From the NCBI RefSeq assembly GCF_900177705.1, contig NZ_FXBA01000006.1:62001-126000 (forward strand): a stretch of DNA of 64,000 nucleotides. Reading direction: 5' to 3'. This stretch comes from Fibrobacter sp. UWB15 (lineage in GTDB: Bacteria > Fibrobacterota > Fibrobacteria > Fibrobacterales > Fibrobacteraceae). A program made the translations under genes and the position numbers. The notes under the pieces were generated by a model. It was not told where the DNA came from, made no database searches, and worked only from the letters and a program-made list of their open reading frames with translations. Of this stretch, positions 1 to 7,509 are shown in pieces (position 1 is the first letter of the stretch; every line of letters starts with the position of its first letter).

Positions 1-133
1 CCTTGATATGTCCCATGGAAGGGCCTTCTCTAAAGGGATAAACCTGGACGCTGGTAACAGCGAGGCAGTCGAATGCGCCGGATGCATTCCATTCTTTCTT
101 TTCTTTTTCGTGAGTCTTTTCTTTTGTAGCCAT
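1..133 (-). CDS. SpoVG-like protein, N-terminal part (runs off window)
   Basis: The first 44 codons of a minus-strand gene are visible and the rest lies outside the window. The start ATG (133-131) follows a perfect AGGAGG (139-144) at 5-nt spacing, which fixes the start. After a charged Lys/Glu-rich leader of about 15 residues comes 'AVTSVQVYPFREG', then 'GHIKG'-like residues. This resembles the first strand of SpoVG-family proteins ('ITDVRVRPV...'), which are small nucleic-acid-binding regulators. The call rests on this short stretch only. The charged N-terminal extension is unusual for SpoVG, and the rest of the protein is needed for proof. Confidence 0.5.
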   Translation of the reverse strand, partial: MATKEKTHEKEKKEWNASGAFDCLAVTSVQVYPFREGPSMGHIK

Positions 134-278
134 GTAGGCCTCCTAGTTTGTATGAGTTTTTGCTTTTCTTGAAGCAATCCCGTTTTGCAAAAAACATGCC
201 ACTTTTTATGAAATCGAGGAATTGATTCAAAAAGCGCTGTTTTCTGTGAATGTGAAAATCTGGGGAGTGATTAAATCA

Positions 279-303
279 GTGATTAAAACACTGTTTTAAT
301 CAC
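279..303. promoter_or_regulatory. Perfect 11-bp inverted repeat between divergent genes
   Basis: GTGATTAAAAC and its exact complement GTTTTAATCAC are separated by 3 nt, 18 bp before the plus-strand gene at 321. A partial third copy (AGTGATTAAATCA, about 266-278) precedes it. There is no T-tract on the plus strand that would make this a good terminator, and no gene upstream on that strand. An operator for the downstream gene, or for the divergent SpoVG-like gene, is the more natural reading. The bound protein is unknown. Confidence 0.5.
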
Positions 304-320
304 TTTACTACCTTTTGAAT

Positions 321-869
321 ATGCTCTTGAAACCGAATATGAACTGGGTGGCAAACCAGGGAAAAGCTCTTCCGACGGTTTTTGCCGAATGTGAACCTTC
401 TTCGGATTGTTTTACGGTCCGTTTTTCAGTGGAAGAACCTTCGGACTGTTTCCGCGCCGAAGTCATGGAAGACAACGGTTCCAGCTGGGAAGATTCCTGC
501 GTCGAAATTTTCTTGCAGAACCCGGCGAATCCGGCCGAATACTTTAACTTCGAAACTACGAGCCGAGGCTACTTGCTTGCTGCCCATGGTCCCGATCGTC
601 ATTCCCGCACCAAACTTTCGCAGCAGGAAATCGATTCTGTTGTTCGTACTAAGGAACTTGCTAGCGTTGCCGGGAACCTGGTGTGCTGGGGCGTGACGGT
701 TCAGATTCCGGCAACAATCTTTGGTCTAAAAAGTTTTGATGGCGTTTCCTTAAAAGGCAATCTTTATAAGTGTGCCGATAAATCAAAGACGCCCCATTAT
801 CTGAGTGCGTTCCCGATAGAAACAGAAAAGCCGGATTTTCACCGGCCTGAATTTTTCCAAGAATTTTAG
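321..869 (+). CDS. CBM9-like (carbohydrate-binding family 9-like) domain protein
   Basis: A protein of about 182 aa forming a single domain. Recognisable features of the CBM9-like/DOMON-type family are 'EDSCVEIFL' near residue 58, 'YFNFETTSRG' near residue 75, and a C-terminal 'NLYKC....PHYLSAFPIE' followed by 'KPDFHRPEFF'. Proteins of this type occur widely in polysaccharide-degrading bacteria, and the fold binds sugars or haem. No signal peptide is seen, so a cytoplasmic site is likely, which is unusual for a glycan-binding module. A TTG two codons upstream (315) could also serve as start; ATG at 321 is preferred. No catalytic domain is attached. The substrate cannot be told from sequence. 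Confidence 0.65.
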   Translation: MLLKPNMNWVANQGKALPTVFAECEPSSDCFTVRFSVEEPSDCFRAEVMEDNGSSWEDSCVEIFLQNPANPAEYFNFETTSRGYLLAAHGPDRHSRTKLSQQEIDSVVRTKELASVAGNLVCWGVTVQIPATIFGLKSFDGVSLKGNLYKCADKSKTPHYLSAFPIETEKPDFHRPEFFQEF

Positions 870-892
870 TTTCGCGAATTTTAATTCGGCGG

Positions 893-1648
893 TTATTTCA
901 TCTTGGTTTTCATTTCGAAGACTTGGCGACCGGTGTCGTCTTCAATCTTCATGTAGGTTGCACCCATCTTGTCGGCGCGGAAAATCTTGACTTCCTGGCC
1001 TTCGCGGGTTTCTCCCAAAAAATGCAGTTCGAGCATCGCGGGGATGCAAAGTTCCAAGTCGGCGGCGCTGAATACGTTCAGGGCAAGCTTCACGTATTCG
1101 ATGTTGTTCATGTGGTGTGACATGTCAATGTGTTGCGGCAACACCTTCTGGCGGTACACTTCCTGGTATTCATCGGGTTCTACAGGGAACTTTGTGAATT
1201 TGTTGTCCATAAAGTGCTCCGGAGCGCCTTCTGCCGGAAAGTCTACGGCTTCCAGTTTCATAGGGCGGTGGCGTTCCAGATCGAGGCAGCATGCTTCTTG
1301 CACGGCGAGAATGATGGGTTCCCCTTCGACTGTCGTGACGGCCGTGTTTTCGTAAGTGCGGATGGGAGCGCTGTCGGCGGGGAACGATGTGGTCACCACC
1401 TTGTCGCGCCAATAGGGGCGTTGGAAAAATTTAAACTTCGCTTTGGTGATGGCCCAATAGCCGCCTTTTTCGTTGACGCAGAAGTTGTCCATCTTGAGTG
1501 TGCCGAAATTCTCGGTGAAGTTGTCCTGCACCATAAGCACGGTCTGCGCAATGCCCATCTTGCCCGAAACGTCAATGTAGGCCGAAGTGATGGTGCGCTG
1601 TTTCTGGAAAACGAGCGGATTCTTAGCAAGCGAATAAATGTCAATCAT
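893..1648 (-). CDS. Acyl-ACP thioesterase (FatA/FatB-like family)
   Basis: A 251-aa double hot-dog protein. Plant-type acyl-ACP thioesterases and their bacterial relatives (PF01643) hydrolyse acyl-ACP to free fatty acid and ACP in the cytoplasm. The N-terminal half carries 'MVQDNFTENFGTLKMDN' followed by 'YWAITKAKFKFFQRPYW', corresponding to the conserved first hot-dog helix. The C-terminal half carries 'HIDMSHHMNNIEYVK', the N-x-H-x-N-N-x-x-Y-type signature of the second hot-dog. Length fits bacterial members (about 240-260 aa). It is transcribed alone; the glgE terminator lies just upstream. Chain-length preference cannot be read from sequence. Confidence 0.85.
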   Translation of the reverse strand: MIDIYSLAKNPLVFQKQRTITSAYIDVSGKMGIAQTVLMVQDNFTENFGTLKMDNFCVNEKGGYWAITKAKFKFFQRPYWRDKVVTTSFPADSAPIRTYENTAVTTVEGEPIILAVQEACCLDLERHRPMKLEAVDFPAEGAPEHFMDNKFTKFPVEPDEYQEVYRQKVLPQHIDMSHHMNNIEYVKLALNVFSAADLELCIPAMLELHFLGETREGQEVKIFRADKMGATYMKIEDDTGRQVFEMKTKMK

Positions 1649-1663
1649 GCCTTTAATATATAA

Positions 1664-1693
1664 AGAAAAAAGGAAGTTGCGGGTACAACTTCC
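1664..1693 (-). terminator. Rho-independent terminator of glgE
   Basis: On the minus strand GGAAGTTG pairs with CAACTTCC (8 bp, 6-nt loop; arms at 1686-1693 and 1672-1679) and is followed by a T-tract (A-run on the plus strand, about 1665-1671). It lies downstream of the glgE stop and just before the thioesterase start, so it separates the two transcription units. Confidence 0.8.
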
Positions 1694-1774
1694 AATATTT
1701 TATACGTACGGAGTTCTGTGTTTATTAGGTATGAGGATATTACTCCACATCATACATTTCACATTCCACTTTTT

Positions 1775-3505
1775 TTAGATCTTCTTCAGCACCAGCAAGT
1801 GGCCAGGAGCCTTATTGGGGTCGAGACGAACAAAGTTCTTGTTGCCGCGCCAGACAAAGCTTTCGTCGGTAATCAAGTCTTTCAAAAAATAGAAGGCGTC
1901 TTGATTCAGTCCAAGTTTTGCCATGTCAAGTTCCACCATGCCTTCCTGGGCATTGTCCATGTCCATGTTGCACACGCAGAGGATTACGTCTTCGCCGGAC
2001 TTCTTGGAATACACCATCAGTTGGTCGTTGGCGCAATAGTGGAAGTCGAGGTTGTCGTATTCCTGCAAAGCGATATGTTCCTGACGGGCGGTGTTCACGC
2101 GGCGCACGAAGTCCTGAATGCCGGGGCCTGTCCAGTTGTGAACCTTGTACTGGTACTTTTCGCTGTCCTGCAGTTCTTCTTTGATGGGGCTCGGAATGTT
2201 TTCGCAGAGTTCGTAGCCGTTGTACATGCCCGTAAGGCTGCTGAGCGTACCGGCTAAGAAGTAGCGCTGCTTGAAGGCGTTCGGGCCCTTGTAGGCGAGG
2301 TACTTCGGGAAGATATCCGGAGTCGTCGGAAAAAAGATTCCGCGCATGTATTCCTTCGCGTCACTCTGGGTAAGTTCCTTGAGGTACTGTTCAAATTCCC
2401 ACTTGGCAGATCGCCAGGCGAAATACGTGTAGCTCATATCGAAGCCGGACTTTGCCAGTCGATGCATCATCTTCGGGCGGGTGAACGCTTCGGCGAGGAA
2501 CACGAGTTCCGGACGCTTTTCCTTGACGTCGGCAATCAGCCATTCCCAGAACGGGAAGGGCTTTGTGTGCGGGTTATCGATACGGAAAATTTCGATGCCC
2601 TTGTCTGCCCAGAACAAGATGATGTTCTCGATTTCTTTCCACAGCGCTTTGTAGTTCTTGTTATAGTAGTCGAAGGGGTAGATGTCTTCGTACTTCTTGG
2701 GCGGGTTTTCGGCGAACTTGATGCTGCCATCCGGTTCGTGGTAGAACCATTCCGGGTGCGACTTCACGTACGGGTGGTCGGGGCTGCAGTTGAGCGCGAT
2801 ATCGAGTGCCAAGCGAAGGCCTTTCTTGCGTGCGGCCTTGGCGAAGTGTTCGAAATCCTTCATGCTTCCAAGTTCGGGGTCCACGTCGTAGTGGCCGCCG
2901 TTCTTGTTACCTACGGCGTACGGGCAACCCGGTTCCAAGGGCTTCCCCTTCTTGTCCACCTTGGCGTGCAAGGCGTTGTTGGCGCCCTTGCGGTTCGTGA
3001 CACCGATCGGGTGAATCGGCACCAGGTAAACGGTGTCGAAACCGAGGCCTGCGATGTAGTCCAGCTGGTTTTCGCAATCCTTCCAGGTAGCGCTCTTCTT
3101 CGGGTCTGTGCCCTGGCTCTTCGGCCACATTTCGTACCAAGTGCCGATGCGTGCGTAAGACGGGTCCACGCGGAGTTTCATCACCGGGCTTTCAGTCGGT
3201 TCATCCTTGGGCTCGATCGTCCAGGCGCAAATCTTGTATTCGTAGTAGCCGATGTTGTTGACCGTGAAGGAGCCTTCCCACTGGTCGTTATCGACAAAGT
3301 GCATGGGAGCCTTTTCCCATTTCTTCTTGGAATCGTGGCGGTAGAAAATCGCCGCGTCATACTTTTCGTGGCTGTGGCGGAAAATGTCCGCGGTGAGCGT
3401 GACGGTGTCGCCCGGTTCACGCTTGAGCATAAAACGCCCGCCTTCGATCTGGGGGCGAATGTTTTCGATGACGAGATTGTCTTTACGGGTAGGAATAGTA
3501 GCCAT
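1775..3505 (-). CDS. glgE: GlgE: alpha-1,4-glucan:maltose-1-phosphate maltosyltransferase
   Basis: A 576-aa cytoplasmic GH13_3 enzyme that transfers maltosyl units from maltose-1-phosphate to the non-reducing end of alpha-1,4-glucans. It has an N-terminal beta-sandwich (about 1-115), then 'ARIGTWYEMWPKS' opening the TIM barrel, 'VYLVPIHPIG' and 'KGANN'. 'FRIDNPHTKP' supplies the presumed nucleophile Asp310, and 'VFLAEAFTRPKMM' the presumed acid/base Glu339. The 29-residue spacing equals that of the characterised Streptomyces GlgE pair (D394/E423). It is shorter than typical GlgE (about 660 aa), mainly in the N-terminal part. The partner maltokinase lies at 29355-30599. Terminators on both sides suggest a single-gene transcript. 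Confidence 0.93.
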   Translation of the reverse strand: MATIPTRKDNLVIENIRPQIEGGRFMLKREPGDTVTLTADIFRHSHEKYDAAIFYRHDSKKKWEKAPMHFVDNDQWEGSFTVNNIGYYEYKICAWTIEPKDEPTESPVMKLRVDPSYARIGTWYEMWPKSQGTDPKKSATWKDCENQLDYIAGLGFDTVYLVPIHPIGVTNRKGANNALHAKVDKKGKPLEPGCPYAVGNKNGGHYDVDPELGSMKDFEHFAKAARKKGLRLALDIALNCSPDHPYVKSHPEWFYHEPDGSIKFAENPPKKYEDIYPFDYYNKNYKALWKEIENIILFWADKGIEIFRIDNPHTKPFPFWEWLIADVKEKRPELVFLAEAFTRPKMMHRLAKSGFDMSYTYFAWRSAKWEFEQYLKELTQSDAKEYMRGIFFPTTPDIFPKYLAYKGPNAFKQRYFLAGTLSSLTGMYNGYELCENIPSPIKEELQDSEKYQYKVHNWTGPGIQDFVRRVNTARQEHIALQEYDNLDFHYCANDQLMVYSKKSGEDVILCVCNMDMDNAQEGMVELDMAKLGLNQDAFYFLKDLITDESFVWRGNKNFVRLDPNKAPGHLLVLKKI

Positions 3506-3522
3506 AGTAACTAAAATTTAGC

Positions 3523-3550
3523 AAAAAAGGCCCGCCGTGGCGAGCCTTTA
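3523..3550 (-). terminator. Rho-independent terminator of the 3565-4965 lipoprotein gene
   Basis: On the minus strand AAAGGCTCGCC pairs with GGCGGGCCTTT (one mismatch, short ACG loop) and runs into a T-tract. It sits 15 bp after the lipoprotein gene and just before the glgE start at 3505, so it insulates glgE from the upstream operon. Confidence 0.8.
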
Positions 3551-3564
3551 AATGCGTTTTGTTT

Positions 3565-4965
3565 TTAGTTGATTCTTAAGACCTTGACTTCCTTAATCCA
3601 GAAGGTCCGTTCGGAACCGCCAAGGTTAAGTTCGAATCTAGCGAAGGGGTCGTTGACTTCCGGAGTGAAGGTAATTCCGACAGACTGACCCGTGGTATGC
3701 ACATCGACATGTTCCTGGAAACCGACAGTTTCGTAGGTGTTGTACGAACCAATTCGGGCGGTGATTTGACCTTCGACATCGGACCAGATGGTAAACACGC
3801 ACTGGTACTGGACTCCGGCAATCAGGGCCACGTTTTCTTGAATCAGCTGCACGCTGTAGGAATGCTTGCCGCCTGTCGTGACGTCTACCTGCATAATGCG
3901 TTCGTTGGAGCCCTTTTCAATAATCACCGTCGTGTCAGCCCGTCCGCCGAACTGCTTCATCAAAATCCAGTCGGTGGTAAAGGGCGATGCGAAGTTGCCG
4001 TTGATGATGGTGTTCTGGCCCTTCTTGGCGGCGATTCCCTTCCAAATGTCAAAGACATATTCGGAATGAGCTTCGCCTGCAACGGTGGTGTAGTCGTAAC
4101 GCAGTGGCTGGAAACTTGTTACGAATCGGTTGTTCATGGCGTTCCACAAGGCTGAATTGTACTTGGAGTCGATGTGGATGACGCTATCTTCGCCAACCTC
4201 GACAGAACTGAAATCGATTCCGTCGGTGAACAGCTTGACGCGGAAGACTACAGACAAGTTCGCCTTGCCGCCCGCAGTGTCAATCTGCGAGTAATGGTAA
4301 CGCAACATCAGCGTTTGGAAATTTGAAAGGCTGTAAACGAAGGGAACGTACTTGTTGTCAATCAGGATGCGGCCAAAAATGGCCATGGTTTCGTTGGGGC
4401 TGAATCCAACGCCCATTTCCTTTAGGTAGCCTTCTTCATTCAGGTCAATGTCCTTGAAGGGATCTTCAATAGAGGATCCTTGAGTAAAGGAAATTTCAAG
4501 GGTTTCGTCAGGAGAATCTTCGTAAGGCCACAGCTGCAATCCGGCAACAGGGTCTACTGTCAAGCTTGTATAATAGTAGCTAGAGAAAGAACGCAGCTGG
4601 GTGAGTACCAGCGAGAAGGTATCCAGCAGAATCGGTTCGTCCTTGTCCGCTTCCTTGGCGAGAGCCTTGGAATTCACTTCGGAATAGTCGATAGAGAAGT
4701 CGGCGACCAGCGGAAGAGCTGGCTGCTTTTTAACGGCGGTGTCCTTAGTCGAGGTGTCTTTGACTGTGGTATCCTTGGCGGTAGTGTCCTTAGTCGAGGA
4801 TGTGTCCGTGGCGGTCGTATCTGTCGCTGTCGTATCGCCTTCGGCAAGAGTCGGGTTTCCAATTTCAATACCAGCCATAGACTTGTCGTTAGAACAAGCT
4901 ACCAAAGACAAAAACGCAGTGGTGTATACGGCAATCGTGGCTATGGACAAAAAGAATTTCATCAC
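3565..4965 (-). CDS. Fibrobacter-type 'IEIGNP' lipoprotein with Asp/Thr-rich linker and C-terminal CBM-like domain
   Basis: A 466-aa lipoprotein with N-terminal hydrophobic helix and lipobox ending 'SLVAC' (about residue 24). Then come 'SMAGIEIGNPTLAEGD' and a low-complexity linker of repeated 'KDTT/TDTT' units (about 43-80), next a domain I do not recognise (about 85-315), and finally a CenC-like beta-sandwich. The last has 'IINGNFASPFTTDW', 'YQCVFTIWSDVEGQ' and a closing 'FWIKEVKVLRIN', as in CBM4/9-type carbohydrate-binding modules. Its ATG overlaps the stop of the TIGR02147 gene (ATGA, 4962-4965), so the two are translationally coupled. The function of the central domain is unknown; a surface glycan-related role is inferred. 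Confidence 0.7.
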   Translation of the reverse strand: MMKFFLSIATIAVYTTAFLSLVACSNDKSMAGIEIGNPTLAEGDTTATDTTATDTSSTKDTTAKDTTVKDTSTKDTAVKKQPALPLVADFSIDYSEVNSKALAKEADKDEPILLDTFSLVLTQLRSFSSYYYTSLTVDPVAGLQLWPYEDSPDETLEISFTQGSSIEDPFKDIDLNEEGYLKEMGVGFSPNETMAIFGRILIDNKYVPFVYSLSNFQTLMLRYHYSQIDTAGGKANLSVVFRVKLFTDGIDFSSVEVGEDSVIHIDSKYNSALWNAMNNRFVTSFQPLRYDYTTVAGEAHSEYVFDIWKGIAAKKGQNTIINGNFASPFTTDWILMKQFGGRADTTVIIEKGSNERIMQVDVTTGGKHSYSVQLIQENVALIAGVQYQCVFTIWSDVEGQITARIGSYNTYETVGFQEHVDVHTTGQSVGITFTPEVNDPFARFELNLGGSERTFWIKEVKVLRIN

Positions 4966-5816
4966 ACTCCTCGGGTCAAGGGGAAGAGCTGAATGTTGAC
5001 TTGCACAACATCTTCTGCTTCTCCGGCTTTTGCAGAGAAATCTAGTAGTTCTTTTCGCATTAGTTGTAAATGTTTTTTCAAATTAGGGAAATCTGAGCGC
5101 TTAATTCCAAAAGTGAGCGCAGAAACATCCCTTTCTGGACCCGGAAGGTCCGCAAGCATGGTTGCCGACAGCTTGAGCATCTGGAAATGGTACATTTTGA
5201 CCATCATGTCCTGGACTTCATCGTCGGTGGTGATCATGGGGTCACGCTGGCGGTAGCCGTTGGCGGTCTTGACCAAAAGTCCCAGTTCCAAGAGTAACTG
5301 GAGTGATTCGGTGACCTGTGCGGGCGTAATGAGCCCGCGAAGACGTTTGGATATTTGGTCAGGAATGGGGCGGAAATCCTTGAGCCCTACCATCTCAAGA
5401 ATTACGGAATGGTGCCATTCCTGAAAAATACGGAACTGGGCCTTGTCCATCTTGTGCAGCTTGGAACGGGGGCTTGCCTTGATGAGCTGGGCGTAGTAAA
5501 TCTGCTTGTCGGTGTCGTTTTGTGCCTGGTTGAAGAACACGAGGCTTTCGAAGTAAGCAGCGCGCTGGTTTTCGAGTCCCAGACCGTGAATAAGCTTGGT
5601 GACCGTATTTTTGGTAATGTTGCGCTTGCCGTCGATTGCGAGCTTTAGATGGGCATGGCTAGAAAGCCCTGCCTTCTCGGCAAAGAACCGCAAGCTGAAC
5701 GCGGTCGAGGTTTTCTTTTTATACTCGTAATAATCACGCAAGAATACCCTGTAATTCGTGTACTGCAGGATATCCGGTTCTACGAGTTTTTGCTTTTCTC
5801 CATTTTCCATACTCAA
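4962..5816 (-). CDS. TIGR02147 family protein (DUF4423-like putative regulator)
   Basis: A 284-aa soluble protein of the family first defined from F. succinogenes paralogs. Diagnostic features are 'YTNYRVFLRDYYEYKK' near residue 20, 'FSLRFFAEKAGLSSHAHLKLAIDGKRNI' (HTH-like, about 41-68), the mid-protein 'EWHHSVILEM', and a 'LLELGLLVK..NGYRQRDP' winged segment before the C-terminal helices. The biochemical role is not established. The HTH-like N-terminus suggests DNA or RNA binding. It is the first gene of a two-gene unit with the downstream lipoprotein through a 4-bp ATGA overlap. Tandem 9-bp repeats lie 60-80 bp upstream. Confidence 0.85.
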   Translation of the reverse strand: MSMENGEKQKLVEPDILQYTNYRVFLRDYYEYKKKTSTAFSLRFFAEKAGLSSHAHLKLAIDGKRNITKNTVTKLIHGLGLENQRAAYFESLVFFNQAQNDTDKQIYYAQLIKASPRSKLHKMDKAQFRIFQEWHHSVILEMVGLKDFRPIPDQISKRLRGLITPAQVTESLQLLLELGLLVKTANGYRQRDPMITTDDEVQDMMVKMYHFQMLKLSATMLADLPGPERDVSALTFGIKRSDFPNLKKHLQLMRKELLDFSAKAGEAEDVVQVNIQLFPLTRGV

Positions 5817-5875
5817 AAAAATAGAAGAAATGACCCTAGAAAAACAAATATATTTTAAGTTTCTCGTTTACCCGA

Positions 5876-5893
5876 GTAACCATTGTAACCATT
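5876..5893. repeat. Tandem 9-bp repeat upstream of the TIGR02147 gene
   Basis: Two exact adjacent copies of GTAACCATT (5876-5884 and 5885-5893) lie upstream of the TIGR02147 gene and touch the stop codon of the acetyltransferase gene. A GTTTAC/GTAAAC pair flanks them. They may be a binding site for an autoregulator or part of an AT-rich promoter; function is unproven. Confidence 0.4.
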
Positions 5894-6506
5894 AGTAAAC
5901 ATCGCGAGCTAGGAGGGAGAATCGCCTGTGATCCACGAATTTCCCGTCTATTAGCTCAAAATCGCGACAAATGCCCTCTTCCTTGAACCCGCAACGCTTG
6001 GCTACGGCGGTACTTTTGTCGTTGTGTACAGATACCAAAAGTTCCAGTCGGTTCAGCTTGAGGGTGGCAAATGCGTAGGCCGAAAGCAATTTTACAGATT
6101 CGGTCATGAGTCCTTGGCCTGTATAATCCTTAAAAAGCCAGTAACTCAAGGTGGCGGAACGGTTCGAAAGCTTTACGTCCATCATGATAGCACCTGCCAT
6201 GGGGGACGCAGGACCCGCCGAGACTTCGCTTTCGGAGTTCTTGAAGATCAGCCAGCAGCCGCCTTGGGCGAATCTTTCGTTCAGTACCCAGGAACGGATG
6301 CGTTTTTTGATGTCGAAAACGTCAGTGTCGCGAATCCAGGGGAGGTACTCGGTCAGGTGCGTTCGTGACTTTTCGATTGCCAGCATGATCGATTCTGCCG
6401 AGGTGGAACCTTCGGAGTTTTCACGCACGCCCTTGAGCGTCACTACGCTATTGGCTAGTGTGGCCGTTTCGAATGTTGCCGTGAAAAAGTCTTCGAAGTT
6501 ATCCAT
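5892..6506 (-). CDS. GNAT acetyltransferase, RimJ/RimL type
   Basis: A 204-aa protein with the RimJ/RimL layout: 'TLKGVRENSEG' start, 'LTEYLPWIRD' near residue 54, then the acetyl-CoA region with 'ATLSYWLFKDYTGQGLMTESVKLLSAYAF' and 'LNRLELLVSVHNDKSTAVAKRCGFKEEG' (motifs A and B). This family acetylates N-termini of ribosomal proteins or small amine substrates in the cytosol; the substrate here cannot be assigned. The loop between beta-strands is Ser-rich ('NSESEVSAGPASP'). It is upstream of and co-directional with TIGR02147, but 75 bp separate them. Confidence 0.85.
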   Translation of the reverse strand: MDNFEDFFTATFETATLANSVVTLKGVRENSEGSTSAESIMLAIEKSRTHLTEYLPWIRDTDVFDIKKRIRSWVLNERFAQGGCWLIFKNSESEVSAGPASPMAGAIMMDVKLSNRSATLSYWLFKDYTGQGLMTESVKLLSAYAFATLKLNRLELLVSVHNDKSTAVAKRCGFKEEGICRDFELIDGKFVDHRRFSLLARDVY

Positions 6507-6525
6507 GGAAAGGGAATGTAGTAAA

Positions 6526-6582
6526 TAGTTGGAAGTGGGCAGTAGGAAGTAGGCGGTAGACAGTAGGAAGTGGGCGGTGGGA
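6526..6582. repeat. Low-complexity 'GTAGACAGTAGGAAGT' spacer repeat
   Basis: Imperfect units of about 10-13 bp (GGAAGTGGGCAGTA, GGAAGTAGGCGGTA, GACAGTAGGAAGT, GGGCGGT) run in tandem between the acetyltransferase start and the tRNA-Leu terminator. The reverse complement reads as alternating ACTTCC / TACTGTCTAC / CGCC blocks. The same motif recurs inside priA (37033-37073) and between gmk and the GT2 gene (42168-42199), so this is a dispersed family rather than a local accident. Confidence 0.7.
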
Positions 6583-6588
6583 GAAAAT

Positions 6589-6619
6589 AAAAAACCGTCG
6601 GACGAATCCGGCGGTTTTT
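6589..6619 (-). terminator. Terminator downstream of tRNA-Leu
   Basis: Near-perfect stem of AAAACCGTCGGA against TCCGGCGGTTTTT with a CGAA loop, ending in a T-tract on either strand. It begins 4 bp past the 3' end of tRNA-Leu and terminates that minus-strand transcript. Confidence 0.85.
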
Positions 6620-6622
6620 CAG

Positions 6623-6706
6623 TGCGGATGAAAGGACTTGAACCTTCATGCCCTTGCAGGCACTAGAACCTGAATCTAGCGTGTCTACCAGTTCCACCAC
6701 ATCCGC
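6623..6706 (-). tRNA. tRNA-Leu (anticodon CAG)
   Basis: An 84-nt class II tRNA. The acceptor stem GCGGATG pairs with CATCCGC, followed by discriminator A. The D-arm GGAACTGGTAGACACG is Leu-type, the anticodon stem is CTAGA/TCTAG with loop TTCAGGT giving CAG, a long variable arm follows, and the T-arm contains GGTTCAAGTCC. CCA is not encoded and must be added post-transcriptionally. It is the only tRNA at this site. Confidence 0.97.
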
Positions 6707-6719
6707 GTGGGGTAAGCCA

Positions 6720-6748
6720 AATTTTGAAAAATTTGCCCTATTTGTCAA
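6720..6748 (-). promoter_or_regulatory. Putative promoter of tRNA-Leu
   Basis: On the minus strand a consensus TTGACA (-35) is separated by 17 nt from AAAATT (weak -10), placed 14 nt before the tRNA 5' end. The -35 and spacing are ideal and the -10 is poor. Compare the perfect promoter of tRNA-Gly at 18776-18804. Confidence 0.5.
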
Positions 6749-6751
6749 GGG

Positions 6752-7492
6752 TTATTTAGAAAAAATCTCCAAAATCCAGTCTTTCCGCTTGTTTTGCCAG
6801 TAGCTCCAGTCGTGCTCGCCTTGCGGGTCAAACTTGAGGTCGCACTGGGTGCCTACATTCTGGCAGAACTCTTGAATCCAGGGGACTGTCTTTTCTGAGG
6901 GGTACAGTCGGTCGGTGCCCCCTTGGATGAATCTCCAGCGCCCCGTTTTAAGCGGAGCCTGCGCTGCGACCTGTGCTGCCGGTCCGAGGGTTTCGCCGTA
7001 TGAACTCATGAGAATGCGGTTCTTGATTTTGCGTTTGCCCCAGAGGCTATAGGCGATAACACCTAAGGATCCGTCCGAGATTCCGACCAGCGAAATTTCT
7101 TCTATGTTTTTTTTCAGGCGCTTGGCGAGGCTGTCCAGGGCGTCGTCTAAGGCTGCGATGGTAGCAGGCTCGGCCCAATGGTTTTGTTTGCAGGCCGAAG
7201 CGCTGACGATGGCGTAGTCCGGCATCATTTTTGAAAGCGCGCCGCCGGCTACAAGTCCTTTTTGGCAATTGTTGCTGGTCATGCCGCCATGAAACCAAAC
7301 TATAGTTCCGGCCGTAGCTTTTTTGTTTATGCCTCTCCAGACTCCTACAGGCATGTCGCTCGAAAGGCTTGTTGCCGGGAACATGACGGAGCCTTGTATA
7401 GGCCGCTTCATGTGTACAGTAAGGGTGTCCGATGCCGGGTTTGCGAAGCAAAATGTTGTAGCCAGCAGAAGAAGGATAAGTCGCTTTGTCAT
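6752..7492 (-). CDS. Secreted alpha/beta-hydrolase-fold protein
   Basis: A 246-aa protein with a cleavable signal peptide (MTKRLILLLLATTFCFA-N). The alpha/beta hydrolase signature is visible: 'IVWFHGGM' (oxyanion HGG motif, about residue 66), a nucleophile elbow 'LVGISDGS' (Ser about 138), a candidate acid Asp in 'IQGGTDRLYPS', and a candidate His in 'GEHDWSYW' near the C-terminus. A periplasmic or surface esterase or peptidase is likely; the substrate is unknown. It is the last gene of a compact three-gene unit (gaps of 17 and 7 bp) whose other two members are small inner-membrane proteins of unknown function. Confidence 0.75.
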   Translation of the reverse strand: MTKRLILLLLATTFCFANPASDTLTVHMKRPIQGSVMFPATSLSSDMPVGVWRGINKKATAGTIVWFHGGMTSNNCQKGLVAGGALSKMMPDYAIVSASACKQNHWAEPATIAALDDALDSLAKRLKKNIEEISLVGISDGSLGVIAYSLWGKRKIKNRILMSSYGETLGPAAQVAAQAPLKTGRWRFIQGGTDRLYPSEKTVPWIQEFCQNVGTQCDLKFDPQGEHDWSYWQNKRKDWILEIFSK

Positions 7493-7509
7493 GTCCTAAC
7501 CGCTTGCCA

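Noticed and set aside
30-230. 66-codon frame on the minus strand over the SpoVG-like start
   Set aside because: It overlaps the SpoVG-like gene in another frame and lacks any family features.
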